From assembly GCA_949825025.1 (NCBI GenBank), contig OX463782.1, positions 34,195,351 to 34,259,350 of the forward strand: a stretch of DNA of 64,000 nt. Reading direction: 5' to 3'. The notes under the pieces are model-generated. The model saw only the letters and a program-made list of their open reading frames with translations, ran no database searches and was not told where the DNA came from. Numbering within the stretch: the first letter of the stretch is position 1; the number at the start of each line of letters is the position of its first letter. Made by a program: the position numbers and the translations under genes. Shown one piece after another: positions 28,201 through 42,300 of this stretch. This DNA comes from Siphlonurus alternatus (Eukaryota > Arthropoda > Insecta > Ephemeroptera > Siphlonuridae).

Positions 28201-29169
28201 CGGTGATTAACAAGGCTGCAAAGGGAAATTTTCCGAGGCGACGACTGTACACTTTATCAAGTTTTTTTTTTTACCTAGAAGACTTCTTTCTGTTCGCGAG
28301 CAACTTATAGTGGCGGGTCAACGTGTACACCGGGGGGTGCTTGGTATGGTAGAGAAGGCGTTATAAAGTGTGATAATTGATACGTTGCAGGGGTAGAATG
28401 AACAGTCTGTTGTTTCTTCCAGCGTAAGCTAGTATATGGGAAAACGCGAACTACGGAGTTCCTTAATAATGCAGTTGCAGTCACATGGGGGAGCAGAGCT
28501 GAGTGGGGATGCATGTAGAGCAGTGTTACAGCCAAAGACTTCCGGAAGTCTTTGGTTACAGCATGCAACCATGCAGCTAGCTAGCTAGACCACTGCAGTA
28601 TGATGCCACAAAGTCTGCATGGTGGGCCGACACATGGCCCACGCTCCCCTAACCGATGAAACGCTGACGTCAGAGTCATGTACGTGTTTTGGACAACTGC
28701 AGAGGAGCCGTGACTACAATGCGGCGGCGATCATGCATAAAAATTATATAACATTCGACTTTAAAAAGACGCGTGCCGCCTCAGAGCGTGGCCGTGCCTC
28801 GGGACAGGCGCCTGGCCGCTATTTCCACATAAATATCCTTTTTGGAGCGCGCGCAGCCGCCCGCTTGGGCCGTTCGAGCGAAGTATGAGCGAGAAGGCTC
28901 CAAGCGGCGCGGCGAGCACGTTCATGGACTCAGCAGAACTTGGAGCTGACCAACAAGCTGTTGCAGCACCCGATATAATTTATGGACGGGAAATTATATA
29001 AATGCATGGGATAGAAACCATAAAAAATTGGAGTTCAAAGTTTCAAAAAAAATTCTAGTTTCAATATAAGATGCATGTGAATGCTTTGGAAGGGAGTTTT
29101 TATCTTTTTTCTAATTATTTATGTATTGTTAAATTTGGTTGAAATAAAAAAAAAAATTGTGTCTTCACT

Positions 29170-29290
29170 TCTTCAATTTCCGAGGCTGCTCTGGCTGCTC
29201 CCGCCAACTGGCCAAATTGGCGCTAGGGTGGGGGAACATGTGTTCTGGCTGCCTCCGCCAGCTGGCGCTAGTGTGCAGGACATGTGTTCG
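29170..29290. repeat. About 55-bp direct duplication
   Basis: CTCTGGCTGCTCCCGCCAACTGG...ACATGTGTT is repeated as TCTGGCTGCCTCCGCCAGCTGG...ACATGTGTT. Confidence 0.7.
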
Positions 29291-29701
29291 TAATACCAAC
29301 TCTTTAGTAAAAAATCAACCAAATAAATCAATTATAAATAATTATTAAAATTAATAAAAATTCATCTCTCAAAGTGTTCATTTGCATCTTATACATTGAT
29401 TCTAGAATTTTTTTGAGACTTTGAACTTCAAGGGGGTGGGTCTCTTAAGGTGGTGGATGACCCCTACAGTACTTTGTTCATAAAAACTTATGCTACGTTA
29501 CGATTATACACAGTATAATGTACAGTATGCATACTGTACGTACAGTTTTGGTCACTTGGCATCCGTGAGTGTTGCAGTGAGCTCCATATCGCTCCACTTC
29601 TTTGCCTAAATTATCTGACAACACTGTTGGAACTCAGGGGAGCTAGGTGGATCACGTTCTTCTGAGTCTCCCTGACCACAATAATAGCTAGCAGTGTTGC
29701 C

Positions 29702-29891
29702 CAGCCGCGGATCCAGAAAAAAAAATCGGGGAAGCCACCTCCAAAGGGCTAATGTTAAAAAAAAATTGGAGTGACGCGAGGGAAATGCCTATATATATAT
29801 ATATAACTCATGTTAAATCCAACATTTCGGGGGGTGGGGGCTGCAGCCCCTTCAGCTCTTCCCCCCTCCCCTCCCCTTGGATCCGCGCCTG
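29702..29891. mobile_element. Short hAT-like MITE
   Basis: The ends are CAGCCGCGGATCCAG and, inverted, CAGGCGCGGATCCAA. The imperfect 8-bp TSD is GTGTTGCC at 29694-29701 and GCTTTGCC at 29892-29899. Confidence 0.75.
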
Positions 29892-29899
29892 GCTTTGCC

Positions 29900-30840
29900 A
29901 CTCGGCTCGGTGAGTGCAGAACTATTGATCTCTGTCTTTCACGCCTGCCAAGTTTCCAAATCTTATTTGAGCAAAGCAACATAATTTCAGTGTGCAGTTT
30001 TATATGCATACTGTACTTATGCATTTTTTTTACTGGACTCATACTCGCTATAAGACCAAACAGTGTGTCTAGTATGCTATGCATAATAAATTATCTTTTA
30101 TGTTCGTTTAAGATGCTTTCACATTATCGAAAATTGCTAAAAGGAGCTTCGTAAAAATACCATATAAAAATTCAGCAGAATTAACTTGACTTTTTTGTGA
30201 TGTGATATATAATATGCATAATATATTATGCTATTTTAGAGTATAATATGAATGAATGGTATTTAAAAACTTTTGAGAAAGAATTGTCGTAAAAGGTTAT
30301 ATTTATATTTACGTAGTCCAATAGAACCATGATACAACTATAGCAATATAGAACAAGTTTATCGTCTAGCTTGAACTTTTCCTTGTACAACTCTTCCTAA
30401 ACAAATTAACTGTTCACCTGAAACTCACCCCCTTGGTTTGAGAGGAGAAATCTGACCGTAATCAGAGAAAAAAATATTCTCATAGAAGGCTCAAGCTTAT
30501 GGGAGTCTTTTGTCATGTCATTTTAATTGAAGATACGACTTATAGATGGCTCTTGCATGTTGCGGTCAAGGTTTATCAGTCTAGTAGTAGAGAGGAGGGG
30601 ATGGAAGGAGGGCCAGGTCATATTTTGCTTCATTGTTTTCTTCACTGTGTTCCTTGCAGCCCCTGAGGCCTTCTCCATGCACTGCCTTGCCTCTATTGTC
30701 TTTGCCTCAGGCCAAAGCAACATCAGTGACATTGTCTTGTCTTCTAATACATTATTAATGAAGGTGGGGAGAGAGGAAAGTTTAGCACGGACCTGAGTCT
30801 TCTACTAACATAATCTTTTCTTTGACATTATTCTCCCCAG
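29900..30840. other. Region upstream of the BTB-BEN start
   Basis: No coding exon was recognised. About 30110-30260 has ATGCCGC-type MITE fragments. A 5' UTR exon should lie here, because an acceptor (ATTATTCTCCCCAG) sits directly against the ATG at 30841, but I cannot place it. Confidence 0.4.
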
Positions 30841-31011
30841 ATGGCGGAGCTGACGCTACGTTGGGAAAAGTCCGGCCTGAGCCACGGACTTCAGGAGATG
30901 CTCACCGCCGCGGAGTTGGTAGACGTGACGATCGCCTGCCAGGGGGAAGTTCTGCAGGCCCACAAAATCGTCCTGGCCGCCTGCAGTCCACACTTCAGAC
31001 AAATCTTCATG
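30841..31011 (+). CDS. BTB-BEN exon 1
   Basis: The exon is 57 codons, MAELTLRWEK to HFRQIFM, ending ATG/GTGAGT. It carries the N-terminal half of BTB, including the VDVTIAC strand and the AHKIVLAACSP helix. Confidence 0.95.
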
Positions 31012-34000
31012 GTGAGTGTCTCTTACGTGGATTCAAGCTGATTTTGTGGTGTTCCCTCTGTCCCATCTGATTCAAGCTGATTTTGTGGTGTTCCCTCTGT
31101 CCCATCTGATTCCTCAAGGCGAGCTAGAACCTGTTACATCATTTTCCCTGTGTCGCTCCTGAAATCTCTCCTGTCTTCCTTTAATCCTTATATTCAATTC
31201 TTCAAATTAATACCTTCCTTTTAAGTCTTATCATTTCCTTTATTTCCATCTAAAAACATGTCTCCAGGCAGTGGTACAATCCCATAATTCTCTAATTTTC
31301 ACTCACCCTCTCGGTGACGGACTGGAGAGTAGCCATTATTTACATTGAAAGCCGTTTGTCACCTTCACAATCATCCTTCTACAAGGAAGACTTTTTCCCA
31401 TTACCTTCACCTTACATCCCGAGAAGGCGTCTCGGCAGGCCCAGGATAGTTTATTTGTAAACTTGTGTTGGACACACGTACACTACATCGGACCTGTAAC
31501 TAACTCTACCTCAATCAACCACTGTCCCATCTGAACCTAAGTAAAAACAACAACTAAAAATTGCTGTTTTAGCATTAAAATAAAGTTTAAGGGGAAAATG
31601 AGCTCTTGATTCAAACTCAAAAGAACCTTAAATGAAAAGGGGGGGGTAAGCCTGGGTAAGTATGTTTATAAATCAATAGCTTTAAGAATTACTGAGGAAA
31701 ATATAGTCTTAAATGGTTTATGGAGAAAATTTTCTGTCAATGAACATTCTATTAATTGCCATTAATTACCTCCCAAATGCTTCAAGAGTGTCCAAGATTT
31801 TGAGCTGGTTGATACATGATACCTGCTGGTGTTGATTGAAAGCTAATTTTACGGTATGGAGATTTGAACTCAAAACTTCATATTAATAATAGAAGCATTA
31901 TTAATATTGTAGCAAATGTCTAGCAAGGACTGTCTCTAGATTGAGAAATAAGGGACTGCGTTTTTTTTTAAATAACCAATGACTTGTACATACAGTAAAT
32001 GGCAGTTTTGTGAGAAACATTTCTCATTTTCCATTTCAAAAGTCACCAAAATAAACTTATCAAAACAGCAATTACTATTCAACATTTATGGTGCCTAATA
32101 ATAATATACTGCAATGGAAAAGATGCTAGCATTTGTTTATTTCAACTCTCTATGAACCTGATTGTATATAATATAATATAATATAGTTTACATCTTTGTA
32201 TGCTTTTTGTTATTATGCTAGAGTTTTAGCAATAATAAATTATAAAAACCTTGAATTGCTGGAAGCCACTGCAAAGATCAATCCAAACATACTATAAAAT
32301 ATATAATTAATCATTTGAAAAAATCGATATAGCGTCATGTTGCTCTCATGTAGACCTGGCTGGGAACTACTGCCTCTCTAGTAAGTTTATTGTATATTCT
32401 TATTAATACATCAAGAAAAGAAGAAAATAATAGACTCATATAGTAACTATCATTGATTAAATTTCTCAATGTTATTATTAATATCCTATGTATAGGGGTT
32501 ATGTGTAAGAATGGCCTTTAGGCCAAACATCGCCTATAATAAAGAAATTATTCTATTCTATATTATTCTATTCTATTCTCTCTCCTCGCCTTGCTGATGA
32601 GGCCCAGTAGGCCGAAACAGCTGTCCATGGCTAGAGAGTGGCGCACCAAATGTATTATTTGTGTGACGATTTTGCTAGCAAAAACTAACTGATCAAGCCA
32701 AAAAATCCCTCTCTCCCTCTCTCTAAAAACGAGCGGCGAGTCAAACCTAATATACACGCAATGCATTGTTTTAATTAATTTTTCTCTTTTTGCTGGGTCA
32801 GTGACGGCTAAAAGCTCGAACTATCTCCCTTCCCAACAAATCTTTTTCTATCGTATGTGTTTCTATCTTTCTTTGAATACTGTAAATATAAAATATATCA
32901 ACAATGTGTACGAAATTCATTTGTCATAATTTAATTTTTGAGACAACATAAATTTACTGTTGAACATTCGTGATCCTTATGATTTTGACAATGTTTTTGG
33001 TGCGCAGTTGAACCCGAGTCAGCACCCGGTGGTGATCATGCAGGACACCAAACTGGCACACCTCAAGGCCTTGCTCAGCTTCATGTACACTGGTGAGTCA
33101 ATCGGTGCAACTTATCTGCTAGAAGTCACTCTGCAAATGTAGCTTTGATATTGCACTACCCTCAATTTATTACTTAATTAAGGGTAGGATAATGCCACCA
33201 ATGTTAAAAAAAAAATCCCTCACACAAAAATTCTGAAAAAAAAGAAAAAAAAATTAAAATGTTCTCGTCTACACCCCCTATCAGTAGCTAAAATATAATG
33301 TATAACAAATACGATCTAGTTTTTGAGTTATAAATTTTTAAAGTTGACTACTTTAACATGGAGAAATGGAACTTCCTTGTTAAATTAGTCAATTTTAAAA
33401 ATTCATAACTAAAAATCTAGATCGTATTTGTATACCTGATATTTTACCTACTGCTGTAGAAGAGAACATTTTAATTTTTTTTTCAGAATTTTCGTGTGAG
33501 GGATTTGTTTGAACGTTTGTGGCGTTATCATACCCTTAACAGCATTTTTAGCATTGAAAAAAATTCCGTTCTATTACTGTTTTATTAACAAGGATACTTT
33601 TGCTTTCCATGTCGTCCCTTGTCCAGAATAATGAGCTATCTGCCTCAATGTTCATGTGTAGAAATGAGCTGTCTGATGCTATCCAACGTGGTAGGCAGAT
33701 AGCTCATTATTCCTGACAACAGATGATATTTCAACTTACAATCTTTTGTATCCTCCATGGTTCTCATTCCTAAACTTTCTTAGTTATTTTTAACAGAACA
33801 CCAAGCTAACAAAATCTCCTAGCTCCTCTCCTCAACGTGCATGACAACGTGCATGGCAATTTTTTATTGCAGAAATGAATGGAGAGCATCAAATTATATT
33901 AAGGTCCTATCCTTTTATTAAAAAACAATGCCTTTTTCTGTACGTGCTTTCAATATAATATATATATTTTTTAAATAGTTCCCGGGCTCTAAAAAATCTG

Positions 34001-37000
34001 AAAAAAAAAATCAGAGTAGAATAACTTTGCACCCTCTGTTCATTTCTGCAATAAAATTTTTTCATTCAGATTGTCCATTCCAAAACTCATTCCACTTGCA
34101 TCAGCCATTATCTCCACAGTGTGTCTATGACTCTTCTCATATATACCCTTCCTCTGAACTCCTTCATTACTTTTAATACCTTGTCTGAAAGTTAATGTAT
34201 AGTAATAAAAATAAATGAAAAAGAAAATTAATTACACGTCATCTAGCTATGAGAGCTGAAGACAGTAGCTGTACATAACTTCTTTTTTGAAATCAACAAA
34301 AAGGCTTAATTTGCAATTTTTGTTTACATACCAATAATGAGATGAAATGTGTGTACTTTATTTTGTTATGGTATGTCTCTATATTATTTTTATAGTTATT
34401 TTTTTGCCAAACTTTATAGAAATATGACACCTCCTAAATAATCAAAATAAAAAACAAAAAGTCAATGCATTTATTAAATCCACAGATTGAGTTTATGTTA
34501 AAAATATAATTATTGACTGAAGTTATCATTATAATTTTCTACTACATATCTTTCTAAACTTGCATAATGACATAATTAACATTATTTTGCTAATACTGTT
34601 TTATCTACTGGTTGTGTTGTAAATTGGTCTACATCAGCCTAGAGTTCAGCATGACCCAAACAGAGCTTCCTCAGGAGACCAGAGACTATTTTTGTGTCCA
34701 GTCCACAAATTTGTTATTGTTACAGGGGAGACTAATGTGACACAAAAAGAGCTGCCCGGCTTCTTGAAGACAGCAGAGGCGCTCAAAATAGATGGACTGG
34801 CTGGTAGTGAAGAAGAAGAGGACGATGATATGGAGGTGGGTGTGACCAAGAATGTATCAAGGTCTCAAGAACTACTATGTAGTAGCTCTAGAAATTTAAC
34901 ATTTTAATTTTCATAAGTGTATTTAGCAGTGGGGTGTTTCTCGGTCTGCAGAGCACAACCAATGATTTTTTATTTATATTATATTACCAACAATTTTAAT
35001 ACTGAATTGTTTTGTCTACAATGAAAACCTCATGCATCATCAGTGATAACCATATTTCCTTTAAAATTATATTAGGTTTAGCTATTGTAAAGAAACATGT
35101 GCATTTTATATTTTTTATTACATTAAATATTTGAGTCTTTTTATTTGAGCTGATTTTATTATTATAAAAATGTTTATGTGTTTGAACAGCCAAGGTAATA
35201 CGCCCAATGTTAAAAAAAATCCCACACATGAAAATGATGAAAAAAATACTAATAAAATAAAATAAAATTTTCACCTCTACATACCCTATCAGTAGCTAAA
35301 ATATCAGGTATACAAATTCGAGCTAGTTTTTTAGTTATGAATTTTTAAAGTTGACTAATAACATGGAGAAATGGAACTTCCATGTTAAATTAGCCAACTT
35401 TATAAATTCATAACTCAAAAACTAGCTCGTTTTTGTATACCTGATATTTTAGCTACGTACTGATAGTGGATGTAAGAAGAATATTTTAAATTTTTTTCAT
35501 AATTTTCATGTGAGGGATTTTTTTTTAACATTAGGTGTGTTACTCACCCTTAATTAAGCACAAAATTAAATTTCCCACTCTTCAAATGGCATGTAATATA
35601 CCTTTCAATAGAGAGACCTGAATTTTGATGTTGATTGCCAGTAATCAATCAATCATAAAATAAAATTATGCAAAGAAAAACTGTACAAAAAATAAGTTCT
35701 TGGTGCTAAATTAAAAGAATATATGATATTATACACTATAAATAGGAGGGTAAAATGTTTTAAAATAATAAAGAATGTTATGATGACTTTATGAGAAAAC
35801 CAAAATCTGCTATAGAACACATTATATTTAAAACTCTATTCAACAAATGTCTCAAAATAGAACTCGTATACATAATAACTACTAGAAAATTGTACTGTAT
35901 AAGAGTTTGAACCTCCATTTACTGTCTAATCATATTCATTAAGGTTGAAAATGCCTTCTAAAATAAAAGTATTGTACCATAGTTGTGCAATTTTATAATT
36001 TAATGTGACTGGACATCATTTATCAATTTTCTACCGTGCTCTCGTAACAAAATCTTCTTCAACAGGGGTCTGAGGAAATCGCAGAGGGGACGTGTGACCC
36101 GCTGACTACAGCTCCTGCCAGCCCCCCCATGTACAGCCCCCCACCTGCAAGCCCCCCGCCCCCCAGCCCACCCCTCGCATCTCCACCGAAGAAAGCAGCA
36201 AGGTAAGCAGGCGCTTTCGTCCTTGAGACTTCAATCAAGGTCCTGAAATCGCTTTTTATATAGAGGTTTCAAGTCAGCTGATTTTGTGGTGTTCCCACCG
36301 TCCCATTCAAACCTATGTAAAAAAAAAAACAAACTTGAAATCGCTTTTTTGGCATTAAAGAAATTTTTTAGAGGAAAATAAGTTCTTGATTCATTATCAG
36401 AAGACCTTTAAAGGGAGGATAGGAGATGTTTTCAAATTAATTGCTAATTGCTTTAATAGTTACTGAGAAAAAATTGAAATTTTCTAACATGGAGGCTTAT
36501 GGAGAAAATTTTCCCGCCGGGGAACACTCAAAGTCTCTATTGGTAATGCGATTGTCAGTGTTATGTTCGTTATTTGTAAACAAAGTATTGTCTGTCTGGT
36601 GAAGAGGAAAACATAAGACAGTTGTTGATTTAAATGTTAACTTTTGGAAAATGGCTGTTAAGGTAGAGATAATACGCCCAATGTTAATAAAAATCCCATT
36701 CATGAAAATTATGAATAAAAATTAGAATCTTCTTCTTTACATACCTTATCAGTAGGTAAAGTATCAGGTATACAAAAACGAGCTTATAGTTTTCGAGTTA
36801 TTAATTTTTAAAGTTCACTAATTTAACATGGAGAAAGGGAACTTACATGTTAAATTAGTCAACTTTAAAAATTCATAACTTAAAAACTAGCTCAAATTTG
36901 AATACCTGATATTTGAGCTACTGATAGGGGATGTAGAGAAAAACATTTTAAATTTTTTTCATAATTTTCATGTGATTTCAAGAGCATGCCCCGACAAATA

Positions 37001-38961
37001 AGTATGGCAGTAACTTTGACGGAGAGGTTTATGCCATCAAAATAGCCGTACAGAAAATCATAGAAACTAAATATAGGAAAATAGTTATTCTATCAGACTC
37101 AACTGCAGCAATTCAAGCAATAGCCTCCCCGGATTCTCAAGAGCAGAGAGTAGTTGAATGTAAAAGACAAATGCAAAATCATCAAGATAACAATATTAAA
37201 ATAGTCCTACAGTAGATACCAGCACATTATAATATTGTAATATTTCACATAGAAAAGCATAAACCTTGCCCCTGTATAATTTGCTAGCACTGTAGCTTCA
37301 AGAGACTCAGAAATTAAATTTCACAATTTGAGGGAAGGTAAAAAGACCTCCCAAAAATCAAACTATTTCACTACACCTCCATAAATTGCGTTACATTTTG
37401 TTACCAACAGAGCAGTAGTAAGGTTCATGGTGTCTCAAAATACTTATAATCCTGAGACCAATACCCTACATGTTTCTCTGTTGTTGCAGCCTCCTGCATG
37501 AGGTGCCGCAGCTGTTGCAGGTGTGTGGCATCAAGCCAGAGGAGGAGGGGCTCACCTGGCCAGCCCAGCTGATGGAACAGCTGATGGACCTGCCGGAGAA
37601 CAGCCAGCAGGAGGCACCACAAGGTGAGGCCCTCCCAGTGCTTGAGTCATCATAGATGACTACCGTCCTCTCCCTACCCATTAACCATGCTTTGAACTCC
37701 AAGTTCAAAGAAACTGTATTTTGTTAAAAAATATATATGGTGAGCATTTAAAAAGTTAAAGTTAATACCCTTGACACCCTTTTACCCTTTCGGTTGTGGC
37801 CAGGCCGATATTTAGCCTTGTCAGTAAGAGTTATCTTGCGACCATGCTGGTGCTTACCAGGCTCCCAGAACCATTTCCTGCACTCTTCTGGGCTCCTACT
37901 ACCATATCTGTGCAGCCGGCAGTGGCAGTGCAATACTGCAGGGCAGCAAAGTATTGAGTACATATAGGACCAAGAGATGGCGCTGAGCGCTGAAATTTTG
38001 GCGAGGATACAGCAATACCTATAGCATTGGGAGAATCACAAAAACAACAAATGTTATATGAAATACATCTTTTACGAAGTTGAAATATTTTTTTATATTT
38101 GTCCAAACGTATTTGACAACTAATTATGGCGTTGTCACTTCTGTAAAATTATGCTGTGGCTGCTGAGAGAGCATTTACATAATTTTACAATGTTAAACAT
38201 ATACAATGGGCCTCGCTAGACGCACATAGTTCAGCTGTTTCCCGTCAGTTTCCGCGAGGGGCGCTACTAACTTTATGACGTCAATAGACAGCCGTAAGCT
38301 GCTTTTCTCCTACCAACTCCATAATCTAGTAATCAGTCACACCCATCCCAAGTCACGAAAAGTCTGCCGTGTTCGGGAATCAAACCGGGGACCTCTCGGA
38401 CAAGAGCCGGGGGAACTAACCACTAACACTACAGAGCAGTATTTACAGCAATTATTCTCATTGGCTTATAGCAAATGACACAAAGCTATACTAACAATTA
38501 GAAAAAATACAGGAATAAAGAATAAACAAGGAAATCTGGCAACACTGTAGTTAGATGTAAATATTATTGTTTGGATGCCTAGTAATATTAGGCCTAACAA
38601 CGGACTTTCAAATGTAATATCTGTTCACGTCACATTTCCAGGCTCCGTGGCGGAGAGTGTGTTTCAACGGTTTTCCTCTGACATGGTGCTGCTAAAGGAG
38701 AGGATGATGCAGGGAGATGAAGAGCTGCCTGTGGGAGCGCGTCGTGGAACTCAGGTGAGGGTAGTCAACGTCGGTGGAATGAATCAAGGTGTACTTCCAT
38801 AAAGAATAATACAGTGGAACTTCATTTCTTTATTCAACCACTGTTTGTACAAATACAACATGGATTACGTCAATATAAAAAAAAATTATTAATAGAAAAT
38901 AGAAACACAAACAACAACAGCAACAATATTAATATTGAAATAAGAAGACATGGAAAAATAA

Positions 38962-39028
<67 letters not shown>

Positions 39029-39041
39029 AGAAATAAAGAAA

Positions 39042-39100
<59 letters not shown>

Positions 39101-39173
39101 GTGAATAAGTGAGTAAGTGAGTAAGTGAGTAAGTGAGTAAGTGAGTAAGTGAGTAAGTGAGTAAGTGAGTAAG

Positions 39174-39260
<87 letters not shown>

Positions 39261-39265
39261 AAAGA

Positions 39266-39332
<67 letters not shown>

Positions 39333-42300
39333 AAACTAAAAAATAGCACTACACAATACATCTTCTGGCAACTTATTAGTAGAGAAACATTTTTACAAAA
39401 TAGATTTCTTTGATAATAAATTTTAGCTGTCTGATGAGCAGAACTTTTTTTCTAAAGGGATTGAATGAATCAGACATCAGCTTTAATAAATTGTCCACCT
39501 TGCTCAATAAAGAACCATTTGAAAACTCACTAAATTGGTCTTCAAAGCAGCCCCTAGCTATTGTTTAAAATTAGTTAGACAGTAGATAAAACATAATATA
39601 CAATGAAAAAATTATGACATTTTTTCAACTTTTAAAAAGCAACTTTATACATATTGAATGAATAACATATGTTTTAATGATGTTAAAGATTATTACAAAA
39701 ATTATATTCTCCTGTCATTAGATTAGTTTCATTTTTAGTTGCAGAAAATTTATGTTAAGTTCTTTGTGTTTTGTAACAATTTATATGACTTGTTCTATGC
39801 TGTATGGTCCACAGAATGTACATATACATACATAACATGACGCCATATCCCTTTACGGGGTAAGCCAGCAGCATTATTACCTAGCTCGGCCGTCTACAAA
39901 TTACCCTCCAAAGCACTCGATTCTTGCATACTCCACTTGCTTCAAAAATACTCATAACCTACAGAATGTAATACAGTTAAAAATATACATAAAGTCAAAG
40001 GACCCAGAAAATTTAGGTTTACATTATATTGAGTATTACCTTATATTGAGTTTTTCTTACATCTCACATTGCTAATTATTTTTTACGGGACCGCAATCTC
40101 CTTTACTTAAAATCAAGTTTTATCTAACAACAATGGATGCGATTCACGAAGCAGTTAGCCAGGTGTCTAACCACGTTTAACTAGGTGATTAACACGTAAA
40201 ACAGGTATAGTTAAATGTGGTTAAGCTAAACATGGCTAGAAACTTGGCTAACTGCTTCATGAATTGCACTCAAGTTGCATAATAACGAGTTTTTACTGTA
40301 TATCTATTTAAATCCCCTACACTTATGACAAAGAAAATCCTCAACCCAAACTCTCTGTACAGGTGCACATTGGTAACGGAGAGTTCATCAACAAGCAGGA
40401 CTACAGCTTCGCCTTCCTTGCTCTCTCGCCGCAGGTCTTCATCAACAAGCTCTGTGAATCCTTGTTTGGTCGCGAGCTGCTGGCCGCAAGTTCGGTGTGT
40501 GGCAAGGTGTGCCCCCGTTACAAACACGAGCGCACCGCCAAACCTCCCCTTCCCTCGGACAAACTGCTGGCTGTCAGGGGTGAGGATCTTCGTAGTTTTG
40601 GAGGAGGGAGAGTGGGGGGTTCAAAAAGAGGCTTCAAGTCAGCTGATTTTACATTCCTATCCAAACCTATGTAAAAAACAAACTCAAAATTGATTTTCTG
40701 TAATTAAAGTAATTTTTTTTTAGAAAAAAAAATAAGCTCTTGGCTCATTATCAGAAGACCCTTCAATGGGGTAGGAGATGTTTTCAAATCTGAGAAAAAT
40801 TTCAAATTTTCTGAAATGGTAAATGGTGAAAAATTTCCTGCCGGGGAAGCCTTTAAAGTGTAATTAATTCTTGAGTTACTTGAAGCAGAGTGGTAATAAC
40901 TCCGAATATTTCCTGTTTGGGATATTTGAGAGGAGGAGAATAAGAGTCTTCAAGCTGACATTTCAGTCATCCTTTTATTATCCCCTGGCTTCAACAGCCA
41001 CTTCTAGATATATAACTTTCAATGAGCTCATTTTTATCAATAAAAATATAAGCCTTGCTGGAAAATAGCTTTTGATTTTGACTTTTTTAATTACTTTATA
41101 ACAACAAATAATGAAAAGTCTATTTTAGCATTTTATTAGCTGAAGAGAAAAATTAGCTCTTGTTTCAAGATAAAAGAAAAATAGTGGGCGCCCCTAACCC
41201 CAATCCTATTATTAAGAAGTGACACCTATTGCCACACTTTTCTGTACTTTCAATATTTTTTTTACAAATAGTCCCAGGGCTCAAAAAAACTGAAAAAAAA
41301 ATCAAAGTAGCATAATTTGATACCCTCTTTTCATTTCTACAGTGAAAAGAATTTCATGTTGTTTGCCCATTCAGAAGAAAAAAGAGTTGCAATATTTTTT
41401 TTATGCGCAGCAGGTTATTTATAATAGAGCAGCTTAATTGAGTTAAGTTCAGGTATTAGATAAAAATTTTACCCTCAATACATAAGTTCCAGTTTAAGGA
41501 AACGGTTTATCCGTAATGAGTAAAACAGACACAATGTTCAACTTTATTACTCAGGGCCCAGGACGGCTCAATAAAAGCATGAAAACCAAGTGGACATCAG
41601 ATGTTTATGAAAATGACATATGATAGATATGTAAGTGCCCCAAAGCTAATTCTAAAATATTTCTGGAAAAAAATAATTTTTCCGGGAAATACGGGTGGGG
41701 TAAGTTACTCACGTTATCCTTGTTTTTAATGATAACCAATGCCGTAACTTTTTTCTATGGTAGGTAAAAAGAAATTTCTCACGTCATTTTAATCACAAGA
41801 ATAACATCTTTTTGGGAAAAAATACTTCAATATTGTGGACACGATTAATTTTTTGGTGTTTATTTCAAAACCAGACATTTTTGAAAAAATATATATATCC
41901 TGCAAAAAAAAAATAAAACATTTTTTTTTTTACAATAGCAGACAATGTCTAATAACATTATCTGCAAAAATCTCGGTGTAATTTTTTTAACTTTTTTTTT
42001 TTTATGAATTTTTGAAAACGGCTCTCACGCTCCGCTGTCGCACTTCGGCCAGTCACTTCCAAGGAGGAAGCAACGTAATTTTTACTTGAAATGGTTACCC
42101 ATCCAAGTATTTAACCACGATCGACGTTACTTGACTTCAGTGATGTAACTAGAACCGGACAATGCACTTCCCCACGCTCAAACACTTTCAGATGTGAAAC
42201 ATAAATAGGAAGGAAGGACAGCACATTTCAGAGACAACTGGGAGAGTTGCATTTTTTCATATTATAAAATATGGATGAAATATTAATTTTGTGATTAAAT

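Larger units (their letters stand above)
23860..29430. repeat. Degenerate composite satellite / tandem duplication region
   Basis: Blocks recur in the same orientation. ACTTGCATGCATGCCGCATT occurs at about 24420 and 24650, with relatives at 27920. GTTTAGGCAACTCGCC occurs at about 25990 and 26860. CAAATTCACAT, then AGCGTAAATCGCAA, occurs at about 26140, 27050 and 27710. CCTCGGGACAGGCGCCTGGC occurs at about 27210, 27885 and 28800. The block TTGGAGCTGACCAACAA through AATGCTTTGGAAGGGA occurs at 27350-27520 and 28940-29100. The monomers are mosaic and of unequal length. GC-rich patches give shadow ORFs. No gene was recognised. Confidence 0.75.

Noticed and set aside
28619..28888. 89-codon ORF with RGRASGQAPGRY
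   Set aside because: GC-rich satellite block; the same words recur in another satellite unit at 27809-28063.
38870..39361. 163-codon minus-strand ORF
   Set aside because: Translation of an AAAT/GTGA microsatellite into Phe/Leu/Ile/Tyr repeats.
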